DNA of 64,000 nucleotides from Meiothermus sp. QL-1 (GTDB taxonomy: Bacteria; Deinococcota; Deinococci; Deinococcales; Thermaceae), in contig NZ_QQSV01000004.1 of NCBI RefSeq assembly GCF_003351145.1, positions 1 through 64,000 of the forward strand, read 5' to 3'. Shown here in pieces: positions 42,506 to 50,867 of the stretch. Below the pieces are notes generated by a model. That model saw nothing but the letters and a program-made list of their open reading frames with translations, did not search any database and was not told where the DNA came from. Each line of letters begins with the position of its first letter. The stretch's first letter is position 1. The translations under genes were made by a program, and so were the position numbers.

Positions 42506-43987
42506 GTGAGAAGCATAGTTGGGCTTTTGCTGCTGGTGTTGCTCCTACCAGGAGCTCTGGCCCAGCAGCTCCGCGAGCAAATCCGCAAGTACACCCTGGA
42601 CAACGGCCTGCGGGTGCTGATGGTGCCCGATAAGACCGCCCCAGTCATCCACTTCAACCTGATGTTCGATGTGGGCGGCGTGGACGAGGCACCAGGCCTG
42701 GGAGGCATCGCCCACATGGTCGAGCACATGGCCTTCAAGGGCACGCCCAGCATCGGGAGCCTGGACTGGCCAAAGGAAAAAGCCGCCCTAGAGGCCATTG
42801 ACAAAGCCCGCGCCGAGCTCGACCAGGCCATTGCCAGAGGAGCCCCCCAGGCGGAGATCGAGCGGCTTACCCAGGCCTTCAACAAGGCCCGCGAGGAAGC
42901 CCAGAAGCTGGCTTTGCCCAACCCCATCGACCAGCTTTTCACCAACAACGGCGAGCAGGGGTTAAACGCCTCCACCGGTTACGACCGCACCGACTACCGG
43001 GTCTCACTGCCCTCGAACCGGCTGGAGCTATATCTCCGGGTCTATGCCGACGTCATGATGAACGCGGTCTTCCGCAGCTTCTACGAAGAAGTAGACGTGG
43101 TGCTGGAAGAACGCCGCCAGCGCAACGAGAATGACCCCAACGGGGCCCTGACCGAGGTCTTTTTGCGCGCGGCCTTCCAGGTACACCCCTATGGCCGGCC
43201 CCTGATTGGCAGCCGGGAGGAAATCCTGGGCTACCGGGTGGACAAGGCCCTGGAGTTTTGGAGGACCCACTACCACCCCAACCGGGCAGTGCTGGTGCTG
43301 GTAGGAGATGTGGAGCCTGAGCGGGACATCCAGCTTGTGCGCCGCTACATGGGCGTGGTCCCGAGGGGCCCGGAGCGGCCCAACCTGAACATCCCCACCG
43401 AGCCACCCCAGACCGCCGAGCGGCGGGTGACCCTCGAGTACAACGCCCAGCCAGCCCTGCGGATTGGCTTCCACAAGCCCACCTACCCCAACCGCGACGC
43501 CTACGTGATGGACATGATTGACGCCATCCTGACCGAGGGGCGTACCAGCCGCCTCTTCCGCCGGTTGGTGATCCAGGAGCAAGCTGCGCTGAACGTGAGT
43601 TCCAGCTCGGCCTCGCCGGGCTTCCGCTACCCCAACCTGTTTGTTATCTCGGCCCAACCCCGCGCACCGCGCACCACCGCAGACCTGGAGCGGCTCATCT
43701 ACGAGGAGCTCGAGCGGCTCAAGAACGAGCCCGTGAGCCCCCAGGAGCTGCAAAAGGTGCGCAACCAGACCCGCGCCGCTTACCTGAGGGTGTTGCAGGG
43801 CGGACCGGGCCTGGCCCAGACGCTAGCCTTCTACGAGCTCTTCTTTGGCGGCTACCAGCGCATCTTTGAGGAGGAGGCTATCTACAACACCATCACCGCG
43901 GAGGAAATCCAGCAGGTGGCCCGCAAGTACTTCACGCCCGAGAACCGCACCGTAGCCACCCTGGTTACCAAAGGAGGTAGCCGATGA
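42506..43987 (+). CDS. M16 (pitrilysin/insulinase) zinc protease, catalytic subunit, exported
   Basis: 493 residues from a GTG at 42506 with GGGAGG upstream; an upstream in-frame ATG gives no signal peptide. The start VRSIVGLLLLVLLLPGALAQ is a signal sequence. HMVEHMAF carries the inverted zinc motif HxxEH (about residue 72), inside KYTLDNGLRVLMVPDKTAPVIHFNLMFDVGG. Between it and YDRTDYRVSLPSNRLELYLR lies a charged helical insert typical of longer M16 members. It overlaps the partner gene by four bases, and the two should form the clam-shaped heterodimer known for M16B enzymes. Confidence 0.9.
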   Translation: MRSIVGLLLLVLLLPGALAQQLREQIRKYTLDNGLRVLMVPDKTAPVIHFNLMFDVGGVDEAPGLGGIAHMVEHMAFKGTPSIGSLDWPKEKAALEAIDKARAELDQAIARGAPQAEIERLTQAFNKAREEAQKLALPNPIDQLFTNNGEQGLNASTGYDRTDYRVSLPSNRLELYLRVYADVMMNAVFRSFYEEVDVVLEERRQRNENDPNGALTEVFLRAAFQVHPYGRPLIGSREEILGYRVDKALEFWRTHYHPNRAVLVLVGDVEPERDIQLVRRYMGVVPRGPERPNLNIPTEPPQTAERRVTLEYNAQPALRIGFHKPTYPNRDAYVMDMIDAILTEGRTSRLFRRLVIQEQAALNVSSSSASPGFRYPNLFVISAQPRAPRTTADLERLIYEELERLKNEPVSPQELQKVRNQTRAAYLRVLQGGPGLAQTLAFYELFFGGYQRIFEEEAIYNTITAEEIQQVARKYFTPENRTVATLVTKGGSR

Positions 43988-45387
43988 GAGCGCTTTGGAT
44001 GCTTTGGGTTGGGCTCTCGCTGGGGTTTGCCCAGGGGCTCGGGGTGCCGGCCGACTGGCCCGACCCCTTCAAGATGCAGTTCCCCCGCATCCAACCCACC
44101 CCCTTCCGGCCCTTCGAGGTCACGCTCACCAACGGCCTCCGGGTCCTCCTTATGGAGGATCGGAGACTGCCTTTCGTTTCGGGCCGCGTTTACATCCGGG
44201 CTGGCTCCATCTACGAGCCCGACGACAAGGTGGGCCTGACCGGCATCTTCGCCGCGGTGATGCGCACCGGGGGGGCGGGCGAGCGGAGCCCCGACCAAGT
44301 GGACGAGATTCTAGAAACCCTGGCGGCCAGCGTGAGCGTCTCGAGCGACAGCCTGTTTACCTCGGTGGCCTTTGAAACCCTGAGCGAGAACCTGGACCAG
44401 GTCCTGCAGATTTGGGCCGATGTGCTGGTGCGGCCCCGTTTTGCCCCAGAGCGGCTCGAGCTGGAAAAGGGCCGCGCTTTGGAGGCCATCCGCCGCCGCA
44501 ACGACCAGCCTACCCAGATTGCGGTGCGGGAGTTCGTGCGCCGGATCAACGAGGGCCACCCCGCCGGGCGCATCAGCAGCGCAGCCTCGGTGCGGGCCAT
44601 CAGCCGCGACGACCTCCTGGCCTTCCACCAGCGCTTCTTCAAGCCCAACAACGCCATCCTGGCCATTACCGGCGACTTCCGCATCCCCGAGATGGTGGGC
44701 CGGCTCGAGCGGGCCCTGGCCGGCTGGCGGCGGGGCGAGGTGAGCCTGCCCAGCTTTCCTCCCCCAACCCCCAGGCCCGCCATCTACTTCCTGCAAAAGG
44801 AGACCAACCAGAGCGTCATCTACATGGGCCTCCCCACCGTGACGGCCTTCGCCCCTGGCTACAGCGAGCTCGACCTCCTGAGCCGCATCCTGGGCGACGG
44901 CTTCAACAGCCGGCTCTTCCTGGAGGTGCGCACCAAGCGGGGGCTGGCCTACGCCACCGGTGGGGCCCAGTCGCAGGGCTTTGGCTGGCCGGGCTTCTTC
45001 TACGGGGCCTCCATCTCGCGGGTGGAGAAGACCGCCGAGGTCATCGAGCTCATGCTGGCCCAGTTCCGCGACCTGCGGGAGCGCCCGGTGAGCCAGGAGG
45101 AGCTCGAGCTCTTCCGCAACAACATTCTCAACGCCGAGGTCTTCCGCTTCACCTCCCGCCAGGCGGTGGCCGAGCGCATCGCCCGCACCCGGATGCTGGG
45201 CCTGCCCCCCGACTACTACGAACAGTACGTGCGCCAGATCCAGGCCGCCACCCCAGCCGATTTGCAGCGGGTGATGCAGCAGTACGTGCGCCCGGAAGCC
45301 TTCGTCATCGTGGTGGTGGGGGACAAGCGCCAGTTCGACCGGCCCCTCTCGAGTCTGGGCAACGTAATCGAGGTGCCGCTGGAGTAG
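43984..45387 (+). CDS. M16 family protease-like partner subunit lacking the zinc motif
   Basis: 467 residues with a signal peptide (MRALWMLWVGLSLGFAQ). The M16 fold is clear: VTLTNGLRVLLMEDRRLPFVSGRVYIRAGSIYEPDDKVGLTGIFAAVMRTGGAG and the second-half block LLSRILGDGFNSRLFLEVRTKRGLAYA. At the place where the partner has HMVEH this protein reads IFAAVM, so zinc cannot be bound. It resembles the non-catalytic alpha subunit of mitochondrial processing peptidase. Start overlaps the catalytic subunit stop. Confidence 0.88.
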   Translation: MRALWMLWVGLSLGFAQGLGVPADWPDPFKMQFPRIQPTPFRPFEVTLTNGLRVLLMEDRRLPFVSGRVYIRAGSIYEPDDKVGLTGIFAAVMRTGGAGERSPDQVDEILETLAASVSVSSDSLFTSVAFETLSENLDQVLQIWADVLVRPRFAPERLELEKGRALEAIRRRNDQPTQIAVREFVRRINEGHPAGRISSAASVRAISRDDLLAFHQRFFKPNNAILAITGDFRIPEMVGRLERALAGWRRGEVSLPSFPPPTPRPAIYFLQKETNQSVIYMGLPTVTAFAPGYSELDLLSRILGDGFNSRLFLEVRTKRGLAYATGGAQSQGFGWPGFFYGASISRVEKTAEVIELMLAQFRDLRERPVSQEELELFRNNILNAEVFRFTSRQAVAERIARTRMLGLPPDYYEQYVRQIQAATPADLQRVMQQYVRPEAFVIVVVGDKRQFDRPLSSLGNVIEVPLE

Positions 45388-45392
45388 CGCCA

Positions 45393-45422
45393 ATACTGTT
45401 GATAGCGTATTATCAGCAGTAT
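45393..45422 (+). promoter_or_regulatory. Palindromic operator over a leaderless promoter of the metal importer
   Basis: ATACTGTTGATA (45393-45404) and TATCAGCAGTAT (45411-45422) are inverted repeats with one mismatch around a six-base centre. The right arm includes the first two bases of the ATG at 45421. TATTAT (45408-45413) sits seven bases before the ATG, as in leaderless messages, and there is no ribosome-binding site. A dimeric repressor here would block transcription; a Fur/Zur or MntR-type protein is plausible from the downstream genes. Confidence 0.6.
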
Positions 45423-46188
45423 GGCCGCGCCCGCGGTAGAGCTAGAGCGCTTTTCGGTACGCTTCGGTGAATTCCAGGCCCTGGAAGAGGTGAGCCTCGA
45501 GGTGCCCCCCGGGGCCTTCGTCGCCATCGTGGGACCCAACGGGGCGGGGAAAAGCACCCTGCTCAAGGCGCTTTTGGGCCTGGAGCGCGGGGCCCTGCGC
45601 GACGGTCCCACCCGGGTCTCGGGGCAGGTGAGGGTGCTGGGCCTGCCGCCCGGTCGGGTGCCCCCGGGCTGGGTGGGGTATGTGCCCCAGGTCAAGGGCT
45701 TCGACCGCAGCTTCCCCGCCCTGGCGCTGGAGGTGGTGGTCTCGGGGCTGCGGCGCCGCTGGCCCTTTTTCATCACCCAGAAGGAGCGCTCGGAGGCCGA
45801 GGCGGCCCTGGCCCAGGTGGGGGCCCTGCACCTGGCCCGCCGGCGCCTGAGCAGGCTTTCTGGAGGTGAGCTACAGCGGGTCTACCTAGCCCGAAGCCTG
45901 ATCCGCAGGCCCAGACTCCTTTTGCTGGATGAGCCCGCCACCGGGGTGGATGCGGTGGGCGAGGCCGACCTGTACCGGCACCTCGAGGCCTACCAGGCCG
46001 AGAGCGGGGCTACAATCCTGATGATCACCCACGACTGGGATGCGGCCCGCCACCACGCCAGCCGGGTGCTGGTGCTAAACCGGCGGGTGGTGGGCTACGG
46101 TCCTCCCGAGGAAGTGCTTTCCCCAGCCTACCTGGGCCAGGCCTTCGGCCACGTGGGGCATGAACACAGCCTGGCGCTGGGGGCCTGA
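45421..46188 (+). CDS. Zinc/manganese-type ABC transporter ATP-binding protein
   Basis: 255 residues. Walker A IVGPNGAGKSTLLKALLG near residue 36, YVPQVKGFDRSFPALALEVV (Q-loop in the ZnuC/MntB form), signature RLSGGELQRVYLARSLI, Walker B LLLLDEPATGVDAVGEADLY and ITHDWDAARHHASRV switch. The C-terminus GYGPPEEVLSPAYLGQAFGHVGHEH is His-containing as in metal importers. Zinc versus manganese cannot be decided. It overlaps the permease gene by one base. No binding-protein gene is adjacent. Confidence 0.88.
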   Translation: MAAPAVELERFSVRFGEFQALEEVSLEVPPGAFVAIVGPNGAGKSTLLKALLGLERGALRDGPTRVSGQVRVLGLPPGRVPPGWVGYVPQVKGFDRSFPALALEVVVSGLRRRWPFFITQKERSEAEAALAQVGALHLARRRLSRLSGGELQRVYLARSLIRRPRLLLLDEPATGVDAVGEADLYRHLEAYQAESGATILMITHDWDAARHHASRVLVLNRRVVGYGPPEEVLSPAYLGQAFGHVGHEHSLALGA

Positions 46189-46976
46189 TGCTGGAGGCCT
46201 TGCAACTGCCCTTTATGCAGCGGGGCCTGCTGGCGGGCCTGCTGGTAGGCGGCCTGGCCAGCTACCTGGGGGTCTTGGTGGTCCAGCGGCGCCTTTCCTT
46301 CCTGGGCGATGGCCTGGCCCACGCGGCCTTTGCAGGGGTCGCGCTGGGGCTCCTGCTGCACCAGGAGCCCCTCTGGGTGGCCCTGCCCTTCGCGGTGGGG
46401 GTGGCCCTGCTCATCACCTGGGTGCGCGAGCGAAGCAGCCTGGGCGACGATACCGCGATTGGCATCTTCTTCGCGGTCTCGGTGGCCTTGGGGGTGCTCT
46501 TCATGTCGCTGCGGCAGGGGTTCGCCCAGGATGCGGTGGCCTACCTCTTCGGCTCTATCCTGACCGTGACCCCCACCGACCTTTGGACGATGGGCCTGGT
46601 GGCCCTGGGCGTGGTGCTTCTGAGCCCGCTGTGGCCCCACTGGGCCTACGCCACCTTCGACCGAGAGCTGGCCCTGGCCGACCGAGAGCCGGTGGGGCTC
46701 CACGACTACCTGCTCGCGGGGCTTTTGGCTTTGGTGGTGGTGGTCTCGGTCAAGGTGGTGGGCATCGTGCTGATCGCCGCCTTTCTGGTCATCCCCGCCG
46801 CCACCGCGCGCCTCCTCGCCCGCACCTTCGCCGGCATGACCCTGCTCTCGGTGGGGCTGGGGGTCTTTTCGGTGCTGCCTGGCCTGGCCGCAGCCTACCT
46901 GCTCGACGTGCCCGCCGGCAGCGCCATCGTGCTTGTCCAGGCCCTGCTCTTCGCCCTGGCGCTCACCCGGCGCTAG
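46188..46976 (+). CDS. Zinc/manganese-type ABC transporter permease (ZnuB/MntC family)
   Basis: 262 residues, about eight membrane segments. VVQRRLSFLGDGLAHAAFAGVALGLLL near residue 25 and AVAYLFGSILTVTPTDLW near 118 are family signatures, and VVGIVLIAAFLVIPAATARLLARTFAGM near 188 is the ATPase-contact region. Starts on the last base of the ATPase gene stop, so it is translationally coupled. The binding protein must be elsewhere. Confidence 0.9.
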   Translation: MLEALQLPFMQRGLLAGLLVGGLASYLGVLVVQRRLSFLGDGLAHAAFAGVALGLLLHQEPLWVALPFAVGVALLITWVRERSSLGDDTAIGIFFAVSVALGVLFMSLRQGFAQDAVAYLFGSILTVTPTDLWTMGLVALGVVLLSPLWPHWAYATFDRELALADREPVGLHDYLLAGLLALVVVVSVKVVGIVLIAAFLVIPAATARLLARTFAGMTLLSVGLGVFSVLPGLAAAYLLDVPAGSAIVLVQALLFALALTRR

Positions 46977-47026
46977 GTGAGAAAACCCTCTATCTCCCAC
47001 GGGTTTTGCGGGTTTATACTGGAGGC

Positions 47027-47485
47027 ATGTGGGTATCCACCAAGGCGCAGTACGGCCTCAGGGCCCTGGTGGAAATTGGCCTGCGCCAGCCAGAGGCGGT
47101 ACCCCTCAAGGAGGTGGCCGAGGCCCAGGGCATCAGCCAGCACTACCTGGAGCAGATTGCCGCCCAGCTCCGCCGCTCGGGCTTCATCCGCAGCGTGCGG
47201 GGGGCCAGGGGTGGGTACCGCCTGGGCCGCCCGAGCGAAAAGATCACCGCGCTGGAGGTGGTGGAGGCCCTCGAGGGCAGCCTGGCCCCGGTGATCTGCC
47301 TGGACGACCCTGAGTCCTGCTGGCAGACCGGGCACTGCTCCACCGAGAACCTCTGGAAGCGGGTGGACGAGGCCATGCGGGGGGTTTTGCGCAGCACCAC
47401 GCTCAAAGACCTGATCGAGGAGCGGAAGCAGATCGAGGCCCGCCGGCTGGTCCAGCTCGAGCCGGCCATGCCCAAGGAGCGATGA
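47027..47485 (+). CDS. Rrf2-family iron-sulfur regulator, IscR-like
   Basis: 152 residues. The wHTH part (MWVSTKAQYGLRALVEIGLRQ, VAEAQGISQHYLEQIAAQLRRSGFIRSVRGARGGY) is classic Rrf2. Cys91, Cys98 and Cys104 match the cluster-ligand spacing of IscR (C-x6-C-x5-C), so a [2Fe-2S] sensor is likely. TATACT (47015-47020) precedes a GGAGG and the ATG. It overlaps the cysteine desulfurase gene by four bases, so it probably controls its own operon. Confidence 0.9.
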   Translation: MWVSTKAQYGLRALVEIGLRQPEAVPLKEVAEAQGISQHYLEQIAAQLRRSGFIRSVRGARGGYRLGRPSEKITALEVVEALEGSLAPVICLDDPESCWQTGHCSTENLWKRVDEAMRGVLRSTTLKDLIEERKQIEARRLVQLEPAMPKER

Positions 47486-48609
47486 TCTACCTCGACTACG
47501 CCGCCACCACCCCCCTCGACCCCGAGGTGCGGGCCGCCATGGAGGCCTGGCAGGGGGTCTACGGCAACCCCAGCTCGGTCCACGCCCTGGGCCGGGAGGC
47601 CCGGCGGCTGCTGGAGGAGGGCCGCGAGCGGCTGGCCGCAGCCATAGGCTGCCGGCCCCGCGAGCTGGTGCTCACCAGCGGCGGCACCGAAGCCAACGCC
47701 CTGGCCATCTACGGGGTGGCGCTGGCCCGGGGGCGGGGGCATCTGGTGAGCACCCAGGTGGAGCACTCGGCCACCCTGGGGGCCCTGCGCGGCCTGGAGG
47801 CCTTGGGGTTCGAGGTCACCCTCCTCCCCCCCGACCCCTATGGCCTGGTCCACCCCGAGCAGGTGGCCGAGGCCCTGCGGGAGGACACCCTGCTGGTCTC
47901 GGTGATGACCGTCAACAACGAGCTGGGGAGCCTCTACCCCATAGAGGCCATCGCCGAGGTCTGCCGGGCTCGAGGGGTGCTCTTCCACACCGACGCGGTG
48001 CAGGCCGTGGGCACGGTGCCCTGCCGGGTGGAGGCCCTGGGCGCCGACCTGGTCTCCCTGGCCGCGCACAAGTTCTACGGGCCCAAAGGGATTGGGGCGC
48101 TCTACGTGCGCAAGGGGGTGGAGCTCTTCCCTCTGCTGCCGGGAAAGCAGGAGCAGGGCCGCAGGGGGGGCACCGAGAACCCCCTGGCGGTCTACGGGAT
48201 GGGCCTGGCCGCCGAAAAGGCGGTGCGGCTCCTACCCGAGGAAAGCCAGCGGCTTCTGGCGCTGCGCGAGCGGCTGGAGCGGAGGCTGCTGGCCCTCGAA
48301 GGGGTGGAGCTCAACGGTCACCCCACCCAAAGAAGTCCCAAGCACGTAAACGTGACCGCCAGGGGGGCGGATGGGGAGGGGCTCCTGCTCAACCTCGACC
48401 TTCTGGGGGTGGCGGTCTCCTCGGGCTCGGCCTGCAGCAGCGGCAGCCTCGAGCCCTCCCACGTGCTGCTGGCCTTGGGGCGCAGCCGGGAGGATGCCAG
48501 GGCCTCGGTGCGCTTCAGCCTGGGGCGCTTCACCACCGAGGAGGAGGTGGAGGCTGCTGCCCGGGCCTTTGCCGAGGCCCTGGCCCGCTCGAGGCCCGCC
48601 CCTGCCTAG
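47482..48609 (+). CDS. Cysteine desulfurase (IscS/NifS family)
   Basis: 375 residues, PLP enzyme. MIYLDYAATTPLDPEV, FGNPSSVHALG-type GNPSSVHALGREARRLLEE, VLTSGGTEANALAIYGVAL, HTDAVQAVG, the PLP Lys in SLAAHKFYGPKGIG, RRGGTENPLAVYG and the catalytic Cys in SSGSACSSGSLEPSH are all present. It supplies sulfur for iron-sulfur clusters or tRNA thiolation. No iscU/sufU follows in this operon. Start overlaps the regulator stop. Confidence 0.94.
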   Translation: MIYLDYAATTPLDPEVRAAMEAWQGVYGNPSSVHALGREARRLLEEGRERLAAAIGCRPRELVLTSGGTEANALAIYGVALARGRGHLVSTQVEHSATLGALRGLEALGFEVTLLPPDPYGLVHPEQVAEALREDTLLVSVMTVNNELGSLYPIEAIAEVCRARGVLFHTDAVQAVGTVPCRVEALGADLVSLAAHKFYGPKGIGALYVRKGVELFPLLPGKQEQGRRGGTENPLAVYGMGLAAEKAVRLLPEESQRLLALRERLERRLLALEGVELNGHPTQRSPKHVNVTARGADGEGLLLNLDLLGVAVSSGSACSSGSLEPSHVLLALGRSREDARASVRFSLGRFTTEEEVEAAARAFAEALARSRPAPA

Positions 48610-49628
48610 GGGGGCAGCAAAGCCGGGTTGGTGGTGAAGCTGGTGTCGGTAAGGGACTCGAGGAAGGCCACCAGGTCGTCTATCTCCGCCTCGCTCAGGC
48701 CCAGCGGGCGAATCAGGGGGTCGGCGTTCAGGTTGGGCTCGCCCCCCCGGTTGTAGTGCTCCACCACCTCGCGCAGGGTCTTCTTGGAGCCGTCGTGCAT
48801 GTAGGGAGCGGTCAGGGCCACGTTGCGCAGGGTGGGGGTCTTGAACTTGCCCACGTCCTCATCACGTCCGGTGGCCTGGGCCAGCCCGATGTCCTTGTAA
48901 ACGGTATAAAGCCCGTTGTTGCGGGGCTCGTCGTCGGTGAAGTCGGGGCCCACATGGCAGTGGAAGCAGTCCCCCCGCTCGCTGAAGAACAATTCCATCC
49001 CGCGCAGGGCCGCCTCGGAAAGGGCCTGGTCGTCGCCAGCCTGGTAGCGGTCGAAGGGGCTATTGAAGGAGAGCAGGGTGCGCTCGAAGGCGGCGATGGC
49101 AAAGGCCACCGTCCTGAGCGAGGGAGGCTCGCCGAAGACCTCCTGGAAGGCCCGGGCGTACTCGGGAATGGCCGAGAGCCGCGCGGCGAGCTCCTCGGGC
49201 TCCATGCCCATCTCGTGGTGGGCGGTGAGGGGGCCTACCGCCTGGAGCTCGAGCCGGGGCGAGCGCCCCTCCCAAAAAAGGCGCTGCCGAAAGGCCACGT
49301 TGGTCAGGGTAGGGGCATTGCGGCTCCCCTTGCGGCCAAACACCCCGGTGCTCACCGGGTTGCCTCCGTCGCTGAAGGCGAACTCGGGCCTGTGGCAGCT
49401 CGCGCAGGCCACCCGACCATCCTTGGAAAGCCTGGGGTCGTAGAAAAGCCGCCGGCCCAGCTCCACCTTGGCCGGGGTCTGGGGGTTGTCGGGCGGGATG
49501 GGCACCGCCCGGGGCCCGGCCAGGGTCCGGGGGTCGGGGGGAAGGTGCAGGACTGCCGGGGTTACCGCGGGGCGCTCCAGGGCCAGAAGGCCGAGGCCCA
49601 GAAGCACCAGCGCCCATCCCCGCCGCAT
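48606..49628 (-). CDS. Diheme cytochrome c peroxidase/MauG-family enzyme, MbnH-like
   Basis: 340 residues from the ATG at 49628; a longer frame upstream is antisense shadow of other sequence. N-terminal MRRGWALVLLGLGLLALE is a signal sequence. Two haem c sites: CASCH (residues 75-79) and CFHCH in GDCFHCHVGPDFTD. AFSDGGNPVSTGVFGRKGSRNAPTLTNVAFRQRLFWEGR and FKTPTLRNVALTAPYMHDGS are the bacterial peroxidase/MauG pattern. It follows, by two bases, a gene for an MbnP-like protein; in known MbnH/MbnP pairs the diheme enzyme converts a Trp of MbnP to kynurenine for copper binding. Confidence 0.87.
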   Translation of the reverse strand: MRRGWALVLLGLGLLALERPAVTPAVLHLPPDPRTLAGPRAVPIPPDNPQTPAKVELGRRLFYDPRLSKDGRVACASCHRPEFAFSDGGNPVSTGVFGRKGSRNAPTLTNVAFRQRLFWEGRSPRLELQAVGPLTAHHEMGMEPEELAARLSAIPEYARAFQEVFGEPPSLRTVAFAIAAFERTLLSFNSPFDRYQAGDDQALSEAALRGMELFFSERGDCFHCHVGPDFTDDEPRNNGLYTVYKDIGLAQATGRDEDVGKFKTPTLRNVALTAPYMHDGSKKTLREVVEHYNRGGEPNLNADPLIRPLGLSEAEIDDLVAFLESLTDTSFTTNPALLPP

Positions 49629-49630
49629 CC

Positions 49631-50371
49631 TCACTCCCCCAAGCTGAAAGCGTCGAGCATGTTGTGGTACACCACCGACATCCAGGGGCGCGTCTGGGGG
49701 CTCAGGCCGTGGAGCTGGCGCAGGGCGGGCTCCCGCCAGTCCAGGAAAACCCCCCCAGGCCCAGGCCAGAAGGCCCGCCCCAGGTCGAGGTTGAGGACAA
49801 GGACCGCCCCGCGGGGAGGAATCTCCAGCCGCACCCGGCGCATCTGCAGGTCGTGCAGGCGCACCGGAAGGCGAAAGGCATCGGTGCCCATGTGGATGAC
49901 CCACTTCCGGCTGCCCTCGGGCAGAAAGGCGGTGCCCTCGAGGCGGTAGAAGATATAGCCCGGGTTCCAGGCCCAGTACATCCCCGAGTTGATGCCCAGC
50001 GGCCAGGCCTGGGTGGCGGCGTCCTGGTGGTTGAGCTCCCGCGGCACCCCCACATCGAAGCGCAGGCCCCGGTACTCCCCGGGCGGTGCCTCGAAGCGCA
50101 TCAGGGGCACCCCCTGGGTGGGCGCACTGGGCTTGAACTCAGCCAGCACCAGCCCCTCCACCCGCACCTCGCGGCCATCGGGGCGCACCAGGGCCAGATC
50201 GGAGAGGTAGAACTTGAGCAGGTCGATGCGATAGCGCTGGCCCTGGGGGGTCTGGTAGGTGCGGCCCCAGGCGAAGGCCTGGTCGCCCACCCGCAGGCTG
50301 AGGCGGAGCTCCACCGGCGCGGCCAGCCCCCCTGCCAGCAGCACAGCCCCTAGCCAAACCAAAGGCCTCAT
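49631..50371 (-). CDS. MbnP-like copper-binding protein
   Basis: 246 residues with a signal peptide (MRPLVWLGAVLLAGGLAAPV). YRIDLLKFYLSDLALVRPDG, FDVGVPRELNHQDAATQAWPLGINSGMYWAWNPGYIFYRLEGTA and the Trp-rich segment MYWAWNPGY match the MbnP family pattern as remembered. Candidate Trp residues for modification are in MYWAW. The product would be periplasmic. It precedes and is coupled to the diheme enzyme gene. Confidence 0.78.
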   Translation of the reverse strand: MRPLVWLGAVLLAGGLAAPVELRLSLRVGDQAFAWGRTYQTPQGQRYRIDLLKFYLSDLALVRPDGREVRVEGLVLAEFKPSAPTQGVPLMRFEAPPGEYRGLRFDVGVPRELNHQDAATQAWPLGINSGMYWAWNPGYIFYRLEGTAFLPEGSRKWVIHMGTDAFRLPVRLHDLQMRRVRLEIPPRGAVLVLNLDLGRAFWPGPGGVFLDWREPALRQLHGLSPQTRPWMSVVYHNMLDAFSLGE

Positions 50372-50408
50372 ACCGCCAGCCTAGCAGGCCTTCATCCCGC
50401 CCCCTGGG

Positions 50409-50858
50409 TCACCTGACGGACACCCGGCGGAACTCGCGGTCCAGCCAGGCCAGCGCCGGCCCCTCGAGCGAGCCGACATCGATGGGCTCCGAGCCCCGGG
50501 TCTCGAGCCGCACCGACCCCAGGCCATCGGGCCGCACCGCAAAGCGCCAGCGCATCTCCACCGTGGCCTCGACCTGTCCCGAGGCCCCGCGGCGCTGGGA
50601 GACGTAGACCGCGGTGCTGCCCACCCCCTCCTGCTGGAGCCAGGCCCCGTAGCCGGGCAGGGGCTGGGCCCGCAAGGCGTAGTAGGCCGCCACCGCCTGG
50701 GCCAGGCGGACCACCACCGGGTGCTCCCCTGCCGCGAGGGGCACGCTCAGGATGGGCAGGCTGGCCCCCACATCGTAGACCACCTCCCCCGCCTCGGCCC
50801 GCAGCGCGGGGGCGCAGGCGGGCAGGACGAGCAGGAAAAGCAGCAGCAAAGCGCGCAT
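50409..50858 (-). CDS. Lipoprotein of unknown function
   Basis: 149 residues. MRALLLLFLLVLPACAPALRAEAG has a lipobox (LPAC) with Cys15 as the modified residue. The remainder is beta-rich: VVVRLAQAVAAYYALRAQPLPGYGAWLQQE and VEATVEMRWRFAVRPDGLGSVRLETRG. Family not recognised. It stands 37 bases before the MbnP-like gene in transcription order and shares its direction, so it may belong to the same transcript. Confidence 0.7.
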   Translation of the reverse strand: MRALLLLFLLVLPACAPALRAEAGEVVYDVGASLPILSVPLAAGEHPVVVRLAQAVAAYYALRAQPLPGYGAWLQQEGVGSTAVYVSQRRGASGQVEATVEMRWRFAVRPDGLGSVRLETRGSEPIDVGSLEGPALAWLDREFRRVSVR

Positions 50859-50867
50859 GGCCCCATT

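Noticed and set aside
49629-49904. Extra N-terminus of the diheme enzyme
   Set aside because: It is antisense-frame shadow of the MbnP-like gene and lacks the signal peptide; the ATG at 49628 gives a signal sequence.
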